Shown piece by piece: positions 1 through 4,486 of a stretch of 5,659 nucleotides of DNA (within the stretch, counting starts at the first letter, position 1; the number at the start of each line of letters is the position of its first letter). Made by a program: the position numbers and the translations under genes. The DNA comes from Planctomycetaceae bacterium (GTDB lineage Bacteria > Planctomycetota > Planctomycetia > Pirellulales > Pirellulaceae), in the NCBI GenBank assembly GCA_012965455.1, contig DTSG01000039.1, positions 1 to 5,659 of the forward strand, given 5' to 3'. Below the pieces are notes generated by a model. That model did not search any database, was not told where the DNA came from, and saw nothing but the letters and a program-made list of their open reading frames with translations.

Positions 1-89
1 GCCGGAGCTGTTTGCGGCGTTGCAATATAAAAGCTATAAGTTTGTAGAACAAGATTTTCTAATTGAGGATGGCGGTGAATCTAACCACC
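1..89. repeat. Inverted copy of 764-852 at the window edge (probable fold-back chimera)
   Basis: Every base of 1-89 is the reverse complement of 852-764 (position i pairs with 853 minus i); identity ends at 90 versus 763. The copied stretch is internal tatC coding sequence. Read on the plus strand from position 2, it encodes TatC residues 113-141 (starting PELFAALQYK), then six unrelated codons and a TAA at 107-109. The left end of the window therefore holds a second, opposite-facing tatC fragment. The edge of the match carries a short GGTGGT that fits both the copied segment and the expected tatC sequence, so the join sits in about 5-6 bp of microhomology. This pattern is typical of template switching during whole-genome amplification or of a misassembled contig tip; a genuine inverted duplication is possible but less likely. 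Confidence 0.95.
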
Positions 90-1187
90 AAAAAACAAAA
101 ATAAACTAAACGGCAAGTAAATGTATACGTATTTCCGTTCGTGTGGATACAAACCAGCAGCAATGAACTGCCAAATCTGATAGAAAATCCACGGGCTCGC
201 CAGAATAATTCCACCAATGAATGCCGCCTTGAGCCAAATCATGAATCCCTCGTGAGCATTAAGAGTCTGCACTCTCACGTCCACTTTCTCCCAAACCGGC
301 ACTGTAATAGTTACAGGCCGCGCGGAACGAAGAAAATCGCTAAACGCATTGGTAATAATAAATTTGTTAACTCGGCGGATCGCATCCTGACGAGCAACAG
401 TTGTGGACTCGCGTTGGATTTTCTGCTCCAACACAGCAAACACGGCTTGCACATCAATCGCATTTTCATCAGCATTCTCTAAGCCGAAATCCAGCCAACT
501 CGATGTCTTCTGCTCAACCTTCTCTTGTACCAATTCTCGCAAAGACTCGTTTTTGAAGAGTTCCGGTATGTTTGCCCATACATTGAGCAATTCGACAACA
601 TCGGCTGCTGATACGCTGACTTTAACATCACCGTCTGCCGGTTGTACTAGTTTGTTATACGACTCGAGTTGATGCTCCGTTAATTCTGCCTCCGTTAATT
701 CTGCCAATAAATATTTCGCCCACGCTTGCTTAGAATGCGCTTGAATATGTTGGAAAAACAACAGGTGGTTAGATTCACCGCCATCCTCAATTAGAAAATC
801 TTGTTCTACAAACTTATAGCTTTTATATTGCAACGCCGCAAACAGCTCCGGCATGGATTGACGCAAGTTGATGAACAACTGGTCGATTTCAATTTCCATC
901 GTATCGGCGGAATAGCCTTCATCCCCAATCATTCCGGCGGTTTCCGCGAGCCTAAAGCTATCCGTTCGGACTAAGTCAAATGACCGCTGCTGATAATATT
1001 CACGCAACGCATCTTTCAAAGGCACTTGAATTTCTTTCACAATATCCTTGGCCAGAAAGATCCCAACTCCAACGCCAAGCAATAAGCCTATCATCCCGCG
1101 AAACAAACACCGTCGCAATTCTTCTAGGTGATCGCCGAATGACATCGTGGATTCGGAAAACAAGTCTTCCTTGGGGTGCTTTGCCAT
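81..1187 (-). CDS. tatC: Twin-arginine translocase subunit TatC, 3'-truncated, with a very large periplasmic insert
   Basis: TatC is the inner-membrane receptor that binds the twin-arginine signal peptides of folded export substrates. The N-terminus has the family signature MSFGDHLEELRRCLFR (residues 15-30), then TM1 (about 29-48) and Pro56. TM2 is at about 314-342, followed by FIAAGLYPHERK (341-352), where Glu350 matches the essential E. coli Glu103; the usual FIAP proline is Ala here. TM3 begins at about 354 and the frame stops at 368. Between TM1 and TM2 lie about 235 extra residues (about 65-300), mostly charged and predicted helical, where E. coli TatC has a loop of roughly 30. A complete protein should add the rest of TM3 through TM6. 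The stop at 81-83 comes from the inverted copy at 1-89, so true tatC sequence ends near 84-90. ATG 1187 is chosen because the conserved N-terminus begins soon after it; Met15 is an alternative. No clear Shine-Dalgarno is seen. No tatA or tatB is adjacent in the visible sequence. Confidence 0.9.
   Translation of the reverse strand: MAKHPKEDLFSESTMSFGDHLEELRRCLFRGMIGLLLGVGVGIFLAKDIVKEIQVPLKDALREYYQQRSFDLVRTDSFRLAETAGMIGDEGYSADTMEIEIDQLFINLRQSMPELFAALQYKSYKFVEQDFLIEDGGESNHLLFFQHIQAHSKQAWAKYLLAELTEAELTEHQLESYNKLVQPADGDVKVSVSAADVVELLNVWANIPELFKNESLRELVQEKVEQKTSSWLDFGLENADENAIDVQAVFAVLEQKIQRESTTVARQDAIRRVNKFIITNAFSDFLRSARPVTITVPVWEKVDVRVQTLNAHEGFMIWLKAAFIGGIILASPWIFYQIWQFIAAGLYPHERKYVYIYLPFSLFLFFGG
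675..704. repeat. Two tandem copies of a 15-bp unit within tatC
   Basis: CTCCGTTAATTCTGC occurs at 675-689 and again, identical, at 690-704. On the tatC strand it encodes a repeated five-residue unit (AELTE AELTE, about residues 162-171) inside the periplasmic insert. The exact identity suggests a recent in-frame slippage duplication that the insert tolerates. Confidence 0.9.
764..852. repeat. Original arm of the 89-bp inverted repeat, inside tatC
   Basis: This is the partner of 1-89 and encodes TatC residues 113-141 on the minus strand. It lies in an uninterrupted coding frame, so it is the parental copy. The 674 bp between the arms is the rest of the sequenced 3' part of tatC. The arms could in principle support inversion or a large hairpin, but an inversion here would not rebuild the missing half of tatC. 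Confidence 0.93.
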
Positions 1188-1232
1188 GATATTTGCCGCA
1201 ATAAATATGTGGTTGGGGTGTTTGCTGAAACG

Positions 1233-1268
1233 GATTCAGGGGTATCTCGTGGTGCATTAACCTGAATC
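1233..1268. repeat. 8-bp inverted repeat upstream of tatC
   Basis: GATTCAGG (1233-1240) and CCTGAATC (1261-1268) are perfect reverse complements separated by 20 bases. The right arm overlaps the start of the 10-bp tandem repeat. It could be a small hairpin in the tatC leader or an operator half-site pair. Confidence 0.45.
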
Positions 1269-1310
1269 AACATGAATCAACATGAATCAACATGAATCAA
1301 CATGAATCAA
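1263..1310. repeat. 10-bp tandem repeat, 4.8 copies of TGAATCAACA
   Basis: The unit TGAATCAACA is repeated without error four times (1263-1302), plus eight bases of a fifth copy. It lies 76-123 bp upstream of the tatC start. The leftmost copy also forms one arm of an inverted repeat, CCTGAATC (1261-1268) with GATTCAGG (1233-1240). Ten bases is close to one helical turn, so a bound protein would meet each copy on the same face of the DNA. Perfect copies also point to recent slippage expansion, with copy number likely to vary between strains. Confidence 0.95.
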
Positions 1311-1366
1311 TTGGAAGCAACAACACCCTAAGGGGGGATTCTGAGTAAAGACAGCCAATCCAGAAC

Positions 1367-1380
1367 TTCACAGTTGTGAA
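1367..1380. promoter_or_regulatory. 14-bp dyad TTCACA-GT-TGTGAA, operator candidate
   Basis: Two perfect 6-bp arms flank a 2-bp centre, lying between the divergent tatC and lipoprotein genes. The geometry suits a homodimeric repressor or activator, or a very tight hairpin. No matching regulator is encoded in the window. Confidence 0.35.
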
Positions 1381-1504
1381 AAGGCTACAAATTTAGCATA
1401 CGGATGGAAACTGCCGCACCAGCTCTATTAAGCAATTAACTCAACACCTGAATTATAACACGTGCCCCCACAATCGCCAATATGCCAAATCACACACTAG
1501 CGGG

Positions 1505-1518
1505 TGACATGCATGTCA
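1505..1518. promoter_or_regulatory. 14-bp perfect palindrome TGACATGCATGTCA, operator candidate
   Basis: The 14 bases equal their own reverse complement, with no spacer. The site lies 80 bp upstream of the lipoprotein start and a little upstream of a TATACT -10-like box, a suitable place for a regulator to act. It is too short to exclude chance. Confidence 0.35.
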
Positions 1519-1598
1519 ATTCGTGGTTGGATTTGTATTTCTTCTTTTGCTCAAGATTCGTATACTTCTACGACCGCCAAACAAGACCGCTGGAATTT

Positions 1599-1865
1599 AT
1601 GCAACAAAAACGGACCACTATCACGTTGACCTTAGCCCTATTCGCGAGCACGCTGCTCTGCGGTTGTCGTCACGTGCAACAACAAATTACAGGGCCTCGA
1701 GGTGACATTAGGCAACAGCAATATCGGGCAGCGTTGTTTGACCCGTACGCGCTACCTGAAATCGGAAATGATCAGGGCGGCATGCGACCACGGGAGTTTT
1801 CGCGGCCCTTGCCAGAAATTGTTCGTGAGCAAACTCTAGCCGAACTGTACAATCCGCGGCAATAA
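1599..1865 (+). CDS. Small predicted lipoprotein, planctomycete-type, function unknown
   Basis: This is an 88-residue protein with a type II (lipoprotein) signal: a basic n-region (MQQKR), a hydrophobic core to about residue 20, and a lipobox L20-C21-G22-C23, so Cys23 would be lipidated after cleavage. The mature part is about 66 residues with a Gln-rich start (VQQQ, RQQQY), a short FDPY motif (47-50), a RPREF motif (63-67), and a Pro/Arg-rich tail. I associate FDPY and RPREF with small secreted lipoproteins of Pirellulaceae from memory; no function is known to me. The frame stays open 39 codons upstream to an ATG at 1482, but ATG 1599 is preferred because it places the signal peptide at the N-terminus. 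No Shine-Dalgarno is visible. The gene converges on the PII gene, with 27 bp between the two stop codons and no terminator there. Confidence 0.7.
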   Translation: MQQKRTTITLTLALFASTLLCGCRHVQQQITGPRGDIRQQQYRAALFDPYALPEIGNDQGGMRPREFSRPLPEIVREQTLAELYNPRQ

Positions 1866-1892
1866 TCATTGTCAGCGAATACCGCTCAATCA

Positions 1893-2240
1893 TTAAATAG
1901 CCGCTGGACCACGTTCACCGGTGCGGATGCGAATACAATCTTCCATCGGCAACACAAATACTTTGCCGTCGCCTATTTCACCCGCTTCCCCAGTGCGGCC
2001 ACCCTGTAGAACCGCAGCAATAGTCGCTTCGACAAACTCATCGTTTACAGCAATCTGCAACTGTACTTTGCGTATCAAATTAACTGCCAAGTCATGACCG
2101 CGATACGTCTCTGACTGACCCTTCTGACGTCCAAATCCCTGGCAATCCATAACGGTTAGCCGTGAAACCTCGACGGCCGTTAGAGCTTCCTTCACGTCCT
2201 CCAAATGACTTGGTTGAATGATCGCAATAATCAGTTTCAT
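1893..2240 (-). CDS. glnB: PII nitrogen regulatory protein (GlnB/GlnK family) lacking T-loop Tyr51
   Basis: PII proteins are small trimeric sensors that bind ATP/ADP and 2-oxoglutarate and control glutamine synthetase, AmtB and other partners. This one has 115 residues (E. coli GlnB 112) and is conserved throughout: MKLIIAIIQP at the start, T-loop GFGRQKG (35-41) with Gln39, ETYRG (44-48), Lys58, Walker-like GDGK with Lys93 (E. coli Lys90), and the C-terminal RIRTGE with Arg104 and Arg106. Two differences stand out. Position 51, Tyr in E. coli and the site of uridylylation, is Leu (TTG codon, clean frame). The B-loop reads TGEAGEIGDGK, three residues longer than in E. coli. The 2-oxoglutarate and nucleotide residues look intact, so sensing should be kept while GlnD-type modification at 51 is impossible. 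The start is supported by GAGAAGG 9 bases upstream. No amtB or glnA is adjacent; glnK cannot be excluded as the name. Confidence 0.93.
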   Translation of the reverse strand: MKLIIAIIQPSHLEDVKEALTAVEVSRLTVMDCQGFGRQKGQSETYRGHDLAVNLIRKVQLQIAVNDEFVEATIAAVLQGGRTGEAGEIGDGKVFVLPMEDCIRIRTGERGPAAI

Positions 2241-2602
2241 CCTAGGCTGCCTTCTCGAAACAAAAACGATTTTTAGATTATCTCTCGTATCACACCACTG
2301 GTAATACTAAACCTGTGACTATTGTAAGCCGTAACGCAAGAAATAACAGGTGACCACACCGAGGCTGGCAGTTTTTAGTCAATTTTTAATTAATGTGAGC
2401 TTGACCTCCAGCTGCACTTCGTTTCCACGGACAAACTACGCTGAACGACAAGTCATGGGAGTTTGCTCCGACTCCGGCGGAAAGCCAGGGCAGATTGATC
2501 TGAAATATCGCGTAGGCCGAATACCAAAGCCAACCAATTTGGGAGGATCGCTATAAACTGATAGGCACACCAACCATTTCTCCAATTCGACGTTTTCTAA
2601 TC
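2241..2602. other. Intergenic region upstream of the PII gene
   Basis: No supported gene is seen in these 362 bases. The right side of the PII leader has a GATAAT-like -10 box on the minus strand (near 2276-2281) but no matching -35 box. A 68-codon plus-strand frame (2350-2556) starts only with GTG, has no ribosome binding site and resembles nothing known to me. The rest shows no clear repeat or RNA fold. Confidence 0.5.
2250..2256 (-). promoter_or_regulatory. Ribosome binding site of the PII gene
   Basis: The minus strand reads GAGAAGG, 9 bases before the ATG at 2240. It supports that start and is one of the few clear Shine-Dalgarno sequences in this window. Confidence 0.6.
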
Positions 2603-2642
2603 AAAAAAAAGCGTCTGCCCATTTCTGAGCAGACGCTTTTTT
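2603..2642 (-). terminator. Intrinsic terminator of the porin gene, symmetrical
   Basis: A perfect 8-bp stem GCGTCTGC (2611-2618) with GCAGACGC (2629-2636) and a 10-base loop is flanked by eight A's on the left and six T's on the right. Read on the minus strand it gives a GC-rich hairpin followed by a run of eight U's, about 40 bases after the porin stop codon. The A and T runs let it work in both directions, which would also stop plus-strand read-through into the porin gene as antisense. Confidence 0.92.
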
Positions 2643-2653
2643 GCGTTTTGTTG

Positions 2654-2669
2654 AAACCCTGTGGGGTTT
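2654..2669 (-). other. Small hairpin in the porin 3' untranslated region
   Basis: AAACCC (2654-2659) and GGGTTT (2664-2669) form a 6-bp stem with a 4-base loop, between the porin stop codon and its terminator. It may protect the mRNA 3' end from exonucleases; its role is otherwise unknown. Confidence 0.35.
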
Positions 2670-2682
2670 ACTAGCTAGTAGC

Positions 2683-3804
2683 TTAGTAAGTCAGGATTGC
2701 ATCCATACCGAAAGTAACATCGGTGTTGGTACTTGTTTCATCCCAGTCAATTCGTACTTCGGGACGCAAGGTCAAGTCGAAACGAGTTTGAGGTCGGTAG
2801 TTAATACCCGTCGTGACCGAGTATTCGCTGTCCGTACCCAAATTGTTTCCGTTTCTCCACCATTCCAGACGAGCACCAAGCGTGACGTCATCAGAAACTG
2901 TGTAGAACAGGTATTGGTTAACACCAATTTCATAGCGAGTCGTGGTGTCTACATAATCTGTTTGGAATACGTAGTCCATTTTTTCGCCCAGCGTAACCTG
3001 CACAACAACACTGTGAGTGTAGCCATTTTCAGTATCACTGATGTCACCGAAAGTCGTTACATAGTTAACAGAAAGACTGTCACTAATCGATTTTCCAAGA
3101 CCAAGAATACCGTTGCTTCCATGACTCTGGAAACCAGTATCCCAACCTGAAGAGTAACCGAAAGACAGGTCTACACCAGCTTCAGTAGTCTTGCTAGCGA
3201 GCAAACCAGTGTGAGTAAATGGCTCACTGTTGTACATCGTCTTAGCGTGACTATAGAAGAAGTTACCTGGAGCTTGAACTACTTCGTAACCAACGATTGT
3301 GTAGAACTTACCAACTATGACGGTCCAATCACCAACGTGACCTTCAACGTACAATTGAGGTAGAGCCCAACCAAAACCGTTACCTGAATCAGAACTTTCT
3401 GTGTCCCATCCAGTTGTTTGACCAAAGGCACTGGTGTCGGGAGCATCCGCACCGTACATCAAGTCAAAGTGGTATCCAAGTCCAAGGCCTTCAGCATCGG
3501 CATCAGAAGCTTTGTCAAATTCGAACCAAACTTGATGGATCGTGCCCTTCTTAGGATTATCATTAAACAATCCTGTGCTACGATCGTGGTAACCAAATTG
3601 AGTCCAACCATTAATTTCTAGTCCTTCACCATCGCGATTGAAGAGATTCCAAGCTTCACCATCAGATGGCGATGCTGCAGTATCATCGTTGAGCGTATAT
3701 GTGATTGGGCTGAAAACAGGCTGTTGCAATTCTTCAGCGGCTACTGATCCGCCAAAAATTGAGACTGCAAAAGCTGCGAGCAATATTATTTGTTTGCGTT
3801 TCAT
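2683..3804 (-). CDS. Outer-membrane beta-barrel porin, BBP2 (OmpL-like) family
   Basis: This is a 373-residue exported protein. It has a Sec signal peptide (MKRK, hydrophobic core to about 19, probable cleavage VAA-EE after residue 23). The mature part alternates polar and hydrophobic residues with aromatic girdle pairs, as expected for transmembrane beta-strands, for example INGWTQFGYH (64-73), VWFEFD (92-97), GLGLGYHFDLMYG (106-118), LEWWRNG (313-319) and FDLTLRPEVRIDW (342-354). The stretch GKFYTIVGYEVVQAPGNFFY (165-184) matches the conserved core I associate with the putative beta-barrel porin-2 family (PF07642), common in planctomycetes. It ends in Tyr, an aromatic C-terminus suited to Bam recognition, and has no cysteine. 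It probably forms a pore for small solutes; the substrate cannot be read from sequence. It is monocistronic: strong CGGAGGA site, structured leader and its own terminator, all consistent with high or regulated expression. Confidence 0.85.
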   Translation of the reverse strand: MKRKQIILLAAFAVSIFGGSVAAEELQQPVFSPITYTLNDDTAASPSDGEAWNLFNRDGEGLEINGWTQFGYHDRSTGLFNDNPKKGTIHQVWFEFDKASDADAEGLGLGYHFDLMYGADAPDTSAFGQTTGWDTESSDSGNGFGWALPQLYVEGHVGDWTVIVGKFYTIVGYEVVQAPGNFFYSHAKTMYNSEPFTHTGLLASKTTEAGVDLSFGYSSGWDTGFQSHGSNGILGLGKSISDSLSVNYVTTFGDISDTENGYTHSVVVQVTLGEKMDYVFQTDYVDTTTRYEIGVNQYLFYTVSDDVTLGARLEWWRNGNNLGTDSEYSVTTGINYRPQTRFDLTLRPEVRIDWDETSTNTDVTFGMDAILTY

Positions 3805-3813
3805 TTCCTACAT

Positions 3814-3820
3814 TCCTCCG
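3814..3820 (-). promoter_or_regulatory. Strong ribosome binding site of the porin gene, with an AUG-UAG just after it
   Basis: The minus strand reads CGGAGGA, 9 bases before the porin ATG at 3804. An in-frame ATG-TAG (3813-3808) sits directly after it and is followed by one codon and then the porin ATG. That first ATG is too close to the Shine-Dalgarno to be used well. The stop between the two ATGs fixes the porin start at 3804. Confidence 0.85.
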
Positions 3821-3833
3821 TAAAATTTTTTAG

Positions 3834-3913
3834 GTAAGGAAAAGTCCCCAGTACATAAGGTGGCCCTTATTGTTGCCCTCTATTTGGAAAGGGCACTAGC
3901 TCGCTTTTCCTAC
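3834..3913 (-). promoter_or_regulatory. Porin mRNA leader with a potential three-way junction
   Basis: On the minus strand, GTAGGAAAAG (3913-3904) pairs with CTTTTCCTTAC (3844-3834), giving 10 pairs with one bulged base. This outer stem encloses two perfect hairpins: TGCCCT (3895-3890) with AGGGCA (3879-3874), extendable by two pairs (one of them T·G) to leave a CCAAAT loop, and ATAAGG (3870-3865) with CCTTAT (3860-3855) and a GCCA loop. The 3' arm of the outer stem can instead pair with GTAGGAAA (3811-3804), directly beside the porin start codon (8 pairs, one bulge). The two pairings exclude each other. The structure is 29 bases or more upstream of the start. I do not recognise it as a known riboswitch. 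It requires transcription to begin upstream of 3913, which is not shown. Confidence 0.5.
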
Positions 3914-4230
3914 AACAAATGTCTAAACACGTTTTTGTTGCTTGCGCTAAACACTTTGCGCATATAATCCGTCACAGAGTCCAATTCGGAACGAGTCACT
4001 ACGTATATTCATCGCAAAAACAGAAGTTTGAACCATATTTACCGAAGGAATTGGCTTTTTCGTTAATCTATCCGGATTGCAACACTCGAACCGATATCGC
4101 GCTTTAAACTATGTCGAATATACCGATTATGCCGTTTACCAATTCCGCTGAATCTGTTGGTTCTTGGTTGATTTATAAGTAATTAAAATCATGTGAATTT
4201 ACCCGTCGAAACCGCAGCGCAGGCGAGCCA

Positions 4231-4256
4231 GTCTATCGAATAATTATTGAGTAGAC
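4231..4256. promoter_or_regulatory. 26-bp dyad upstream of ftsY
   Basis: GTCTA (4231-4235) and TAGAC (4252-4256) are perfect arms around a second, central palindrome AATAATTATT (4239-4248) on the same axis. Nested symmetry of this kind fits a dimer-binding operator better than a stable RNA hairpin. It lies about 230 bp before the ftsY start. Confidence 0.4.
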
Positions 4257-4283
4257 CGCCGGTCGAAGCCACCCTTTTTGCAC

Positions 4284-4321
4284 GATGGTTAAAAATAGAC
4301 CCCCTCCCTTTTCCAACCATC
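4284..4321. repeat. 7-bp inverted repeat around a pyrimidine-rich loop
   Basis: GATGGTT (4284-4290) and AACCATC (4315-4321) are perfect complements separated by 24 bases, including a run rich in C and T (about 4300-4312). It could form a hairpin in an ftsY leader, but the long loop makes it weak. Confidence 0.3.
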
Positions 4322-4470
4322 AAATAACCGATAAATTGATAATCAGCATCCGCGGTCTCCCCTTTTAACCGGGCACATGCGTTAACAATGCGGTATCGCG
4401 GGTTATGTTGAGCAATCAAATAACGCAGCCTACAAATTCATCTATCACACCACCTCCTAGACCCTGAACC

Positions 4471-4475
4471 GAGGA
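4471..4475 (+). promoter_or_regulatory. Probable ribosome binding site of ftsY
   Basis: GAGGA lies 11 bases before ATG 4487, a slightly long but workable spacing. An anti-Shine-Dalgarno-like CACCTCCT lies upstream at 4451-4458 and could pair with it over four bases (CCTC with GAGG), a weak possible masking of the site. Confidence 0.45.
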
Positions 4476-4486
4476 CACCCAATCCA

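Larger units (their letters stand above)
1188..1598. other. Divergent intergenic region between tatC and the lipoprotein gene
   Basis: No convincing gene is seen in these 411 bases. They hold the upstream regions of tatC (leftward) and of the lipoprotein gene (rightward), an 8-bp inverted repeat (1233-1240 with 1261-1268), a 10-bp tandem repeat (1263-1310), and dyads at 1367-1380 and 1505-1518. A plus-strand TATACT at 1561-1566 resembles a -10 box for the lipoprotein gene, but no good -35 box precedes it, so I do not annotate a promoter. Confidence 0.6.
3914..4486. other. Long divergent intergenic region between porin and ftsY
   Basis: These 573 bases carry no convincing gene. A plus-strand frame (3919-4107) and a minus-strand frame (4189-4419) look like chance: no ribosome binding site, no family resemblance. 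The region should hold the promoters of both flanking genes. A TATATG on the minus strand at 3966-3961 is a possible porin -10 box without a good -35 partner. Dyads lie at 4231-4256 and 4284-4321. A pyrimidine-rich stretch (about 4300-4312) lies in the loop of the second. Confidence 0.55.

Noticed and set aside
141..672. Overlapping plus-strand frames (141-482 and 403-672) opposite tatC
   Set aside because: They lie wholly antisense to a strongly conserved gene and its insert, have no family resemblance and no ribosome binding site; chance open frames.
1..852. Phase-variable invertible segment bounded by the 89-bp inverted repeats
   Set aside because: Inverting the 674-bp interior would leave tatC broken in either orientation, no recombinase is encoded, and the edge position with microhomology fits a chimera better.
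1000..1257. Minus-strand frame overlapping the tatC N-terminus in another frame
   Set aside because: Overlaps the conserved TatC start region out of frame and shows no domain; an 85-codon chance frame.
1263..1310. CRISPR array
   Set aside because: A 10-bp unit with no spacers is a simple tandem repeat; the array at 5587-5650 is rejected for the same reason.
1311..1330. GGAAGCAACAACACC resembling part of SRP RNA
   Set aside because: The conserved GGTCAGG-type partner strand is missing, so the symmetric loop of SRP RNA cannot form.
2350..2556. Plus-strand 68-codon frame between the PII and porin genes
   Set aside because: GTG start only, no ribosome binding site, no recognisable sequence features; not supported as a gene.
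2641..3150. 169-codon plus-strand frame opposite the porin gene
   Set aside because: Entirely antisense to a clear porin and starting at the terminator; its length reflects the codon bias of the real gene.
4078..4100. GGTTCGAG-like T-arm on the minus strand, possible tRNA
   Set aside because: The flanking bases do not form a T-stem, and no acceptor or anticodon stem can be built around it.
3919..4107. 62-codon plus-strand frame upstream of the porin
   Set aside because: No ribosome binding site, no signal or domain, composition like the surrounding non-coding DNA.
4189..4419. 76-codon minus-strand frame upstream of ftsY
   Set aside because: No ribosome binding site and no family resemblance; it spans the dyads and pyrimidine run of the intergenic region.
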